64,000 nucleotides of DNA. It comes from an uncultured Clostridia bacterium (GTDB lineage Bacteria > Bacillota > Clostridia > TANB77 > CAG-508). The position numbers and the translations under genes were made by a program. This document shows positions 25,288-32,216 of this stretch, one piece after another. Each line of letters opens with the position of its first letter. Position 1 is the first letter of the stretch. The stretch covers positions 1 through 64,000 of the forward strand of contig CAKPCF010000003.1 of NCBI GenBank assembly GCA_934141445.1, in the 5' to 3' direction. Under the pieces are notes generated by a model. That model was not told the DNA's origin. It saw only the letters and a list, made by a program, of their open reading frames with translations, and made no database searches.

Positions 25288-25308
25288 CTCAGCTTAATTT
25301 GTTATTTT

Positions 25309-25609
25309 ATCTTTTGTATTACTCTTCTTTAGTATTTTTTTAATTTATCTTCTGTACTTTTTATCTTTTGTATATATATTTACAAAAATGTAAATGTATC
25401 TTTTCTTTGGTTTAACAAAATCTTTTGTGAACTTACTCATTTGTATTTTAAACATCATTTGTAAATTACAATCTTCTGTTAAAACTTAATTTAATCTTTA
25501 GTTCTTTGTTTATTTTTCTTTTGAATAAACATAAAAATTTTATCTTTTGTATTTCTTAATTTTTTATCTTTTGTAAATTTCATCTTTTGTACTTTAAAAA
25601 TCTTTAGTA
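25309..25609. repeat. Array of about 15 copies of a 10-bp motif in the mraZ-rsmH gap
   Basis: The 422-nt stretch 25221-25642 has no gene. It holds five exact copies of ATCTTTTGTA (25309, 25363, 25542, 25566, 25582; plus-strand reading) and about ten variants with 1-3 changes (25325, 25347, 25398, 25420, 25436, 25454, 25471, 25494, 25516, 25600). Steps are mostly 16-18 or 21-24 bp. On the mraZ-rsmH message the unit reads UACAAAAGAU. Spacing is too irregular and the units too short for CRISPR. An RNA- or DNA-binding site array is possible; low-complexity drift is the null explanation. Confidence 0.65.
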
Positions 25610-25642
25610 TTTATATAAACTTTAGCAAGTTATATACATAAA

Positions 25643-26068
25643 TTATATTCCTAGCATTTCCATTTTTTCAGCTATTTCATCAGCAGAAATATCATCATCA
25701 CATTTTTGCCACTTTTCTTTACTCCAAATCTCAAGTCTTGAATCCATACCAACAATAACAACATCTTTTATTAGTTCTGCAAATTCTCTTAAATTACTTG
25801 AAATAAGAAATCTACCTTGCTTGTCTATCTCACATTCAATAGCACCAGCAAAGAAAAATCTTGAAAATGCTCTAGCATCTTTATTTGAGATTGGTAAAGT
25901 GCGAAGTTTTTGTTCGAAGTTTTGCCACTCGCTAACAGAAAAAGCAAATAAACATCCATCTAACCCTTTGGTTACTATGAACTTATCTCCAATATCCTCT
26001 CTAAGCTTTGCAGGTAAAATCAATCTGCCTTTTGCATCAAGAGAATGCTCATATTCGCCTATTAGCAT
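25643..26068 (-). CDS. mraZ: Transcriptional regulator MraZ
   Basis: 141 aa, starting at the ATG at 26066-26068 (MLIGEYEHSLDAKGRLILPAK), the conserved MraZ N-terminus, with AGAGGTG upstream. It contains two SpoVT-AbrB-like halves: DAKGRLILPAKLRE (about 9-22) and DKQGRFLISSNLRE (about 80-93). MraZ forms rings that bind direct repeats in its own promoter and controls the dcw cluster. Three such repeats lie directly upstream. An in-frame extension of 18 codons crosses the operator and is unlikely to be translated. Confidence 0.95.
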   Translation of the reverse strand: MLIGEYEHSLDAKGRLILPAKLREDIGDKFIVTKGLDGCLFAFSVSEWQNFEQKLRTLPISNKDARAFSRFFFAGAIECEIDKQGRFLISSNLREFAELIKDVVIVGMDSRLEIWSKEKWQKCDDDISADEIAEKMEMLGI

Positions 26069-26090
26069 TGTGGTTACACCTCTTTTCTTT

Positions 26091-26120
26091 CTACCACTTT
26101 TTACCACTTCTCTCCACTTC
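26091..26120 (-). promoter_or_regulatory. MraZ operator: three GTGG repeats at 10-bp spacing
   Basis: On the minus strand AAGTGG occurs three times exactly 10 bp apart (GTGG at 26094, 26104, 26114), between the predicted start site and the mraZ SD. Known MraZ operators are three or more short G-rich direct repeats with 10-bp periodicity, so autoregulation is strongly suggested. Confidence 0.85.
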
Positions 26121-26126
26121 AATTAA

Positions 26127-26155
26127 ATTGTAATATATAAAAATTTAATTTTCAA
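26127..26155 (-). promoter_or_regulatory. mraZ promoter
   Basis: TTGAAA (26150-26155), 17-nt spacer, TACAAT (26127-26132), directly upstream of the GTGG repeats. Confidence 0.85.
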
Positions 26156-26219
26156 GTACTTTTTTAAAAATTTTTAATTTTTTTATTATATAGAAGATTA
26201 TTAAATAAAACTTTCAAAT

Positions 26220-26268
26220 AAAAAAGTACCTCAAAACATTAGGTTTTTTCTAACATTTTGGGTACTTC
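26220..26268 (-). terminator. Terminator of the thioredoxin-fold gene
   Basis: AGTACC (26225-26230) pairs with GGTACT (26261-26266), extended by CAAAA/TTTTG, followed by TTTTTT on the minus strand. It insulates the mraZ promoter. Confidence 0.85.
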
Positions 26269-26296
26269 TCTATTAACTATATTATATATATCACTT

Positions 26297-26947
26297 TTAA
26301 TATTCTTCAGCTAAAATATCTAAATTTGCAAGTATTGTATCTTCTTCTAATTTACCAGCTTTTTGATTTACTATACTATTGTTTTTATCTTTGATTACTG
26401 ATGTTGGATATGCTGAAATATTATAAGTCTTACTTGCAGCTAAACCTTCTTCATAGTAAACTGGAATATTTATAGATTTCTCTTGCAATATTTTTTGTAC
26501 ATTTTCTTTTTCCTCTATATTTACAACTGTAAAAAATACTACTTTATCCTTATAATTATTATATACATTATTCAAAATCTCTAACATTTCAATTGACTCT
26601 GTTTGTGTAGTATTAAAAAATAATATATATACTGGTTTTCCTGAATAATCATCCAATGATACTACATTTCCATTTTCATCTTTTACTGAAAAATTTTGAT
26701 AATCTCTAATAGAATTTAAAATTCCAGTTTCTGCTGCATTATTATAATCAATTGAATTATTGTGTGATATTGTATTATTAACATTGTTAATTGTTTTATT
26801 TGATACAGTATTTTGATAATTATTATTTACTGAATTATTTGTTTTTTTATTTGGTAATGTTATGCTATTAGATACTACAAAAAATACCATAGCAACAATT
26901 AAAAATAAAATTGCAAATATGAGTAATCCTAAACTTTTATTTTTCAT
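26297..26947 (-). CDS. Membrane-anchored thioredoxin-fold protein lacking the CxxC motif
   Basis: 216 aa from the ATG at 26945-26947 (MKNKSLGLL); an in-frame TTG four codons earlier lies inside a hairpin. One N-terminal membrane helix (about 5-27), an Asn-rich linker (about 30-75), then a TlpA/ResA-like domain. FSVKDENGNVVSLDDYSGKPVYILFF leads to NTTQTESIEML where WCxxC is expected, and the cis-proline region AYPTSVI is kept. There is no cysteine in the protein, so it cannot be a dithiol oxidoreductase. A structural or binding role is likely. An SD-hairpin-AUG leader is present. Confidence 0.75.
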   Translation of the reverse strand: MKNKSLGLLIFAILFLIVAMVFFVVSNSITLPNKKTNNSVNNNYQNTVSNKTINNVNNTISHNNSIDYNNAAETGILNSIRDYQNFSVKDENGNVVSLDDYSGKPVYILFFNTTQTESIEMLEILNNVYNNYKDKVVFFTVVNIEEKENVQKILQEKSINIPVYYEEGLAASKTYNISAYPTSVIKDKNNSIVNQKAGKLEEDTILANLDILAEEY

Positions 26948-27046
26948 TTGTCCTATCAATCAATACAAAATATTGATTCCTTTCTATATTTTATATTATC
27001 CATTATAATAATTACAATTCATTTATGCAAGTTCAAAATAAAATAA

Positions 27047-27074
27047 TTGATTTTTTTATTTCTTTTGATATAAT
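27047..27074 (+). promoter_or_regulatory. Promoter for the small membrane protein
   Basis: TTGATT (27047-27052), 16-nt spacer, TATAAT (27069-27074) on the plus strand. Confidence 0.7.
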
Positions 27075-27141
27075 TATTTTAAAATAATAATGATTTTCTT
27101 ATTTAAACTACCATACATTGCATTTATATTTGGAGGAACTT

Positions 27142-27342
27142 ATGAAAAATAAATCTAAAAAAAAATTCAATAAAACAGATAAAATTTGCCTTTTATTGCT
27201 AATCCTTGCAACTTTAGTTATCATACATACAATATTTTCGAATTCAAAAAAAGAAACAATTGAACAACCTAATTTCTTAATAAATAACTCTACTGAAACT
27301 ACTGTACATGAAGTTTCAACTCCAATAGTAAATAATACATAA
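27142..27342 (+). CDS. Small single-pass membrane protein, unknown function
   Basis: 66 aa from the ATG at 27142, four bases after GGAGGAACTT. A Lys-rich N-terminus (KNKSKKKFNKTDK), one hydrophobic helix (ICLLLLILATLVIIHTIF, about 16-33), then a short polar Thr/Asn/Val-rich tail. It is one of the few plus-strand genes, with its own promoter. No family recognised. Its layout (basic, helix, Asn/Thr-rich outside tail) resembles the 109-aa protein at 3.9 kb, but I cannot claim homology. Confidence 0.65.
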   Translation: MKNKSKKKFNKTDKICLLLLILATLVIIHTIFSNSKKETIEQPNFLINNSTETTVHEVSTPIVNNT

Positions 27343-27361
27343 ATAAAATTTAAATCATACT

Positions 27362-27386
27362 AAAAAAAAGAACCATCTTAGGTTCT
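27362..27386 (-). terminator. Terminator after mtgA (may also serve the plus-strand gene)
   Basis: AAAGAACC/GGTTCTTT stem with a 6-nt loop; on the minus strand it is followed by eight T. It begins right at the mtgA stop codon. Confidence 0.8.
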
Positions 27387-28112
27387 TTAATTATTCCAAT
27401 ATTCACCATCTAAATCAATGATTTCATTAGCCTGTTCTTCTGTTAGATATTTATATTTAACCATCTTATTTATTACTTGTAATTGTCTTTGTCTTGCTAA
27501 GTCTGGATTTTTTGTTGGTGCATACACAGATGGAGCATTTGGAATGCCAGCCAAAAGTGTACATTCATATATATCCATATCTTTAGGCTCTTTATCAAAA
27601 TATCCCAAAGAAGCTTCTTTTACACAATAGTATCCATCACCAAAATAACTAGTATTTACATACAGTTCAAATATTTCTTCTTTCGAACAATACTTTTCAT
27701 ATTCTACTGCCATAAATATTTCTGCACATTTTCTTGTTAATTTTTTTGATTGTGTAAAATAAGTATTTTTAGCCAGTTGCTGTGTAATAGTACTTCCACC
27801 CTCAACTAATTTCATTGATTTAATATCATTAAAAATTGCTCTTCCAATTGATATTAAATCAACACCACAATGTTTGTAAAATCTTCTATCTTCGACAGCA
27901 ATTACAGCATCAATATAATCTTTAGGCATTTCATCAATTGTTGTATAATTTTCTTTTGATTTTATTTCTAAAATTTTTGATTCAATACTTTGACTCTCTA
28001 TCGCAGTCTTATACATTTCATAGCCTTTATATGTAAAATAGCCAAAAACTGATAATCCTGCTATTAGTATTACTAATAATATTGATAATAGAATTCTTTT
28101 TAGTACTTTCAT
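27387..28112 (-). CDS. mtgA: Monofunctional peptidoglycan glycosyltransferase (GT51)
   Basis: 241 aa. One N-terminal membrane anchor (about 7-28), then a GT51 domain without a transpeptidase module. The catalytic motif AVEDRRFYKHCGVD contains the essential glutamate. GGSTITQQLAKNTYF, KCAEIFMAVEYEKYCSKEEIFELYVNTSYFG and the final ARQRQLQVINKM region match the family. It polymerises lipid II without crosslinking. AAGGAAGG precedes the ATG. It stands alone between an acyl-CoA synthetase and the small plus-strand gene. Confidence 0.9.
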   Translation of the reverse strand: MKVLKRILLSILLVILIAGLSVFGYFTYKGYEMYKTAIESQSIESKILEIKSKENYTTIDEMPKDYIDAVIAVEDRRFYKHCGVDLISIGRAIFNDIKSMKLVEGGSTITQQLAKNTYFTQSKKLTRKCAEIFMAVEYEKYCSKEEIFELYVNTSYFGDGYYCVKEASLGYFDKEPKDMDIYECTLLAGIPNAPSVYAPTKNPDLARQRQLQVINKMVKYKYLTEEQANEIIDLDGEYWNN

Positions 28113-28171
28113 ATTAAAAACCTTCCTTTTCTATTATTATACTACATAATGTGAAAAGAAAAGTGAATATT

Positions 28172-29896
28172 CTATGACTTTTTCGTGATTGAATCCATTA
28201 TTTTTTTCATTTCTTCATTTCTTTTTATTTTATTTGTTGTTGTTTTGATAAAATCTTCTTCAATAAATAAATGCTTCATATATTTATAAGTTGGCATTTT
28301 TTTGTTTATTTCTTTTATTTTATCCCATAATATTTTTTCAATTTCTTCTTCATTCAAAGTTGAATATTTTTCTTTTATTACTTCTTTGTCAAGTTTTACT
28401 TTTACTGATAAACTAACATCATCATCTTTTGGTAGACCAAACACCATGCATTCACTTACTAAATCTAATTTATTTACTAAATCTTCAAGTTCTTCTGGGA
28501 AAATTTTCTTTCCGTTTTTTAGTACTATCAAGTTTTTTTCTCTTCCTGTGATATAAATATATCCTTCTTTATCTTGATAAGCTAAATCACCTGTATGTAG
28601 CCATCCATCTTTTAACACTTTGTTTGTTTCTTCTTCATTTTCATAATATCCAAGCATAATATTTGGACCTTTAACAACTAATTCGCCAATACCTTGTTCA
28701 TTTTTATTTTCTATTTTTACTTCTATATTTGTCATTGGAAAACCAATTGAACCATATTTTCTATATTTATAATTTTCAGCAGCAATAACTGGTGAAGCTT
28801 CTGTTAATCCATAACCTTGAATTGTTAATATTCCTAAATCATTAAATGCTTTTTCAACATCTTTATCTAAGCTTGCAGCACCACTAATTACAAATCTTAA
28901 TCCACCTAGTTGTTCAATAATTGGTGCAAAGATTTTTCTTCTAATATCTATATGGAATTTTAGTAAGAAATTAGATAAAGCTCTTGCAAATTTTATTTGT
29001 TTAGTTTTTCCTTGTTTTGCAATTTCTTTCATTAAATTTTTATAAATAGCTTCTACAAGTACTGGAACTCCAACAAAAAATGTAACTTTATATTCTTTTA
29101 AGTTTTGACCAATATATCTTAATCCATCTGGAAACGCTGTTGTTATTCCTGAACTCAACATTATAAGTTGTCCTGTTGAACCAAATGTATGATGCAAAGG
29201 TAAGAAAGCTAAATTAACATCTGTTTGTCTAAAGTCTTCTACTCTTTGCATAGCACAAATATTTTGTGCTATATTGAATTGTGAAAGCATTACTATTTTT
29301 GATGTTGATGATGTTCCTGAAGTAAATACTAAAACTGCAAGTTCTTTATCATTTATTTTTATATCAATAAAACTTGTGTCACCAGATTCAAGCCTTTTGC
29401 TTCCATTTTCTTTTACTTCTTGAATAGTTGTAAATTCATTTACTTTATCCATACAGATATATTCTTTTATAGTACTATTTCCTTTTGCTCTTATTTCAGA
29501 AATAATTTCTGCATTTTTATCTTCAAAAACAATTGCATCTATCTTACTTCTTAAAATTGAATTTTCTATTTCAACATCTGTTAGTCCTTTATCCAAAGGA
29601 ACTGCTATAATTCCACCTAATAAACAAGTAACATAAGTTAAAGCCCATTCATATCTATTTTTAGCAATTATTCCCACTTTTTTCCCTTTAAGTCCAAGCC
29701 TAAATAAGCCTGTTCCTAAAGCATTGGCTTCTTCTAAAAACTTCTCATATGTTACATCTATATATTTTATATCTTTTCCATTTTTTTCTTTAATTATAAA
29801 AGCCTTATTATTTTTAAATTTATCTACAGAATAGTAAATTATATCTTTAACATTAGTAAATTCTGGATATTCAAAAAAAGTTTCATCTTTTTTCAT
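28172..29896 (-). CDS. Long-chain acyl-CoA synthetase (AMP-forming)
   Basis: 574 aa, ANL superfamily. The phosphate-binding loop is atypical: FTSGTSSTSKIVM where TSGTTGxPKGV is usual, though the key lysine is kept. GYGLTEASP, GWLHTGD, and the hinge/ligase segment GREKNLIVLKNGKKIFPEELE are standard for long-chain fatty acyl-CoA ligases. The final lysine motif is near TTNKIKRNEE. GGAGGC precedes the ATG. It probably activates exogenous fatty acids. It is a single gene with no lipid neighbours. Confidence 0.85.
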   Translation of the reverse strand: MKKDETFFEYPEFTNVKDIIYYSVDKFKNNKAFIIKEKNGKDIKYIDVTYEKFLEEANALGTGLFRLGLKGKKVGIIAKNRYEWALTYVTCLLGGIIAVPLDKGLTDVEIENSILRSKIDAIVFEDKNAEIISEIRAKGNSTIKEYICMDKVNEFTTIQEVKENGSKRLESGDTSFIDIKINDKELAVLVFTSGTSSTSKIVMLSQFNIAQNICAMQRVEDFRQTDVNLAFLPLHHTFGSTGQLIMLSSGITTAFPDGLRYIGQNLKEYKVTFFVGVPVLVEAIYKNLMKEIAKQGKTKQIKFARALSNFLLKFHIDIRRKIFAPIIEQLGGLRFVISGAASLDKDVEKAFNDLGILTIQGYGLTEASPVIAAENYKYRKYGSIGFPMTNIEVKIENKNEQGIGELVVKGPNIMLGYYENEEETNKVLKDGWLHTGDLAYQDKEGYIYITGREKNLIVLKNGKKIFPEELEDLVNKLDLVSECMVFGLPKDDDVSLSVKVKLDKEVIKEKYSTLNEEEIEKILWDKIKEINKKMPTYKYMKHLFIEEDFIKTTTNKIKRNEEMKKIMDSITKKS

Positions 29897-30008
29897 ACTT
29901 GAAACGCCTCCATCTAGTTTTCAAAACTATTATATATGTTTTCAAAACCAAAGTCAATTATTATTTTATTGTAAAATATCATAAAATTCTTAATTTTACC
30001 TTTAAAAT

Positions 30009-30037
30009 TTGAATTTTTTCACAAATTATGCTATTAT
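30009..30037 (+). promoter_or_regulatory. Candidate promoter for the DUF1836 gene
   Basis: TTGAAT (30009-30014), 17-nt spacer, TATTAT (30032-30037) with TATAAT overlapping three bases further; about 70 nt upstream of the start. Confidence 0.6.
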
Positions 30038-30107
30038 AATTATGTTTATAAAGTTTAAACATAATTTTTTTAATTTAAATAAACAATACATTAAAGAAGG
30101 GTTTAAT

Positions 30108-30644
30108 ATGAGTAATAATTTAAATAGTATTTATACTGATTTTTCCAAAAAAATGGAACTACATAGACTTCCTAAATGGGAAGATTTACCAGAAATAGAT
30201 TTATATATGGATCAAGTAATTGTTTTAATGGAAAAATATTTATCTGATTTAACTACAAATGATGATAATAAACTAATTACACCATCTATGATTAACAATT
30301 ATGTAAAACTTAATATTATGCCTGCTCCAATTAAAAAAAAATACTCACGAGAGCATATAGCATACCTTGTTATTATATGTAGTTTAAAGCAAGTTATGCC
30401 AATTCCTCAAATTAAAGAGCTTATTAACTTAAAACTGAAAGCTTGTAGCATTGAAGAGCTATTAAACAATTTTAGTAATTTATATCAAACTACTTTTAGT
30501 GAAGTCATAAAATCAAGTAATACTTTCTTAAATGACAATGAAAATTCATTTTTAGACACAGCATTATTTCTTGCAATTGCATCTTCAAACAGTAGATTGA
30601 TGTCTGAAAGCATTTTGAAAATGTATGAAAATAATAAAAAATAA
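30108..30644 (+). CDS. DUF1836-family predicted regulator
   Basis: 178 aa from the ATG at 30108 (MSNNLNSIYTDFSKK), with AGAAGGG upstream; a longer in-frame reading exists but overlaps the promoter. The segment ITPSMINNYVKLNIMPAPIKKKYSREHIAYLVII, split over residues about 65-98, is the DUF1836 core, which resembles a MerR-type winged helix. The function is unknown. It is followed after 40 nt by the frameshifted TVP38-type gene on the same strand, so the two probably form one transcript. Confidence 0.8.
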   Translation: MSNNLNSIYTDFSKKMELHRLPKWEDLPEIDLYMDQVIVLMEKYLSDLTTNDDNKLITPSMINNYVKLNIMPAPIKKKYSREHIAYLVIICSLKQVMPIPQIKELINLKLKACSIEELLNNFSNLYQTTFSEVIKSSNTFLNDNENSFLDTALFLAIASSNSRLMSESILKMYENNKK

Positions 30645-30684
30645 GTGCAAAGATTTTATAAAAATTAAGAAAAGAGGCTAAAAT

Positions 30685-31399
30685 TTGAAACAAAAAAATT
30701 TAAAAATTATAAGACAAATTATTTTCTTTGTAGTATTACTACTATTTTTACTAATAATTATAAAATTATTTCCAATATTTATGAGTCTAACCACTCAAGA
30801 TGGTCGTGATAATTTTTCCAATAGAATCAATCATTTACGGATTTCTTGGTCCACTAACAATAATAGGTATGGCAGCATGTAAAGCCATTGTTGTTTTTCT
30901 ACCAGGTGAACCAATTGAACTATTAGCTGGTATGTGTTATGGTCCTTTTTTGGGAATGATTCTTCTTTATATTGGATACACAATTAGTAGCATCTTAATT
31001 GCACTATCTGTTAAAAAATTTGGTATAAATTTAGTTAGTGATATAATTCCAGAAAAAACTTTGAATAAAGTAAATGATATAATAAATAACAATCCACATA
31101 AAGTTGAAGTTACATTGTTTTTCCTATATTTTTTACCAGCTATGCCTAAAGACTTATTAACTTACATTGGAAACTTACTTCCTATATCTATTTCTAAATT
31201 CTTGCTTGTATCTTTATTTGCAAGATTTCCTGCTTTAATTTCTTCTACTATAGTTGGAAGTAGAATTTTATCAGGAGATATTTATACCATTATTATAGTA
31301 TATGCAATTACTTATTTAGTATCTTTTGCAATTGCTGGTATATATAACAAGTTCTTTTCAAAAGCAAAAGAACCCACAAGTACAAAAAACAAATCATAG
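30685..31399 (+). pseudogene. TVP38/TMEM64 (DedA-like) membrane protein, frameshifted
   Basis: It starts at TTG (30685-30687) with AAGAGG upstream. The first frame gives a membrane helix and LTTQDGRDNFSNRI, then leaves register. The protein resumes in the next frame with IIYGFLGPLTIIG...LPGEPIELLAGMCYGPF and continues to 31399. Family spacing between the GR and GPL motifs is restored by skipping one base near 30825-30832, in a repeated ATCA. Removing one base would give an uninterrupted TVP38 protein of about 237 aa. It is either a young pseudogene or an assembly error. Confidence 0.8.
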
Positions 31400-31430
31400 A
31401 TTCTCAATAATATATGTTTTACTATTATAC

Positions 31431-31472
31431 AAAAAATCATAATTAGTTTTCAAAACCAATTATGATTTTTTT
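31431..31472 (+). terminator. Bidirectional terminator between converging genes
   Basis: AAAAAATCATAATT pairs with AATTATGATTTTTT around a GTTTTCAAAACC-type loop. T runs on both strands serve the TVP38 gene (plus) and the YgjP-type gene (minus). Confidence 0.85.
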
Positions 31473-32124
31473 ATTTTAGTTCTTTTTCTATTTCTTTATA
31501 ATTTGGCATATAGCTTTCAACCATTTTCCAAAAATCTTTAGAATGATTCATATATTTTAAATGGCAAATTTCATGTAAACAAACATATTCAATAGCCTGC
31601 TTTGAATACTTAATCAAATTAGTATTTAAATGAATAGCTTTTTTAGTGTTACAGTTTCCCCATGCTCTTTTCATGTTTCTTACAGAGCAACTGCTTGGAT
31701 ATAAATTTACATTTTTAGCAACATTTTCTAAATATTTAGGCAATTCTATTTTAGCAAGTTTGCAATAATATTTTCCTATAACCTCTTTTATCAATTCTTC
31801 ATTTATTTGTAAATTTTCTGGAAAATATATCACAAAATTTAAATCTTCTAATTTTACCATTATTCTTGTTTTAGAATAATATTTAATTTTCAAAGTATAT
31901 TTATTACCTAAAACATAAATATTTGTGCCATCTTTATATTCTCTTACATTTCTATTTTTTTGATTATATTCTTGTAATTTTTTATTTATCCATTTTTCTT
32001 TTTCATTTATAATTTTTTCCATTTTATATTTAGGATAATTTTTTGGAACTTTTAAAATTACTTTTCCATCTCTAATTAAAATATATACATTTTTTCTTCT
32101 TCCATAGTCAATACTATATTCCAT
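31471..32124 (-). CDS. YgjP/WSS-type (DUF45) metallopeptidase
   Basis: 217 aa from the ATG at 32122-32124 (MEYSIDYGRRKNVYILI); a longer in-frame start 17 codons upstream is possible, and neither SD is strong. The zinc motif HEICHLKYMNHSKDFW (HExxH plus downstream His) lies near residues 175-190, preceded by the family hallmark MKRAWGNCNTKKAIHLN. DUF45 proteins are often near restriction or phage genes in other genomes, but here the neighbour is htpG. The substrate is unknown. Confidence 0.82.
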   Translation of the reverse strand: MEYSIDYGRRKNVYILIRDGKVILKVPKNYPKYKMEKIINEKEKWINKKLQEYNQKNRNVREYKDGTNIYVLGNKYTLKIKYYSKTRIMVKLEDLNFVIYFPENLQINEELIKEVIGKYYCKLAKIELPKYLENVAKNVNLYPSSCSVRNMKRAWGNCNTKKAIHLNTNLIKYSKQAIEYVCLHEICHLKYMNHSKDFWKMVESYMPNYKEIEKELK

Positions 32125-32164
32125 ATTTTTAATCTTTCTTATTAAATTTTTTATAATATAAAAT

Positions 32165-32199
32165 GGAATACACACTTCTATAATTTAAGTATGTACTCC
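32165..32199 (-). terminator. Imperfect hairpin after htpG
   Basis: GGAGTACATACTT pairs with AAGTGTGTATTCC on the message (11 of 13). Only a weak, T-interrupted tail follows, so it is a weak terminator candidate. Confidence 0.4.
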
Positions 32200-32216
32200 A
32201 ATATTCAATACTTTAC

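Noticed and set aside
25221..25642. CRISPR array in the mraZ-rsmH gap.
   Set aside because: Units are about 10 bp, degenerate, and spaced irregularly, and no cas genes are in the window.
30820..30835. Programmed frameshift in the TVP38-type gene.
   Set aside because: There is no slippery heptamer, rare-codon or stop-codon arrangement of known frameshift sites; a simple mutation or sequencing error is more likely.
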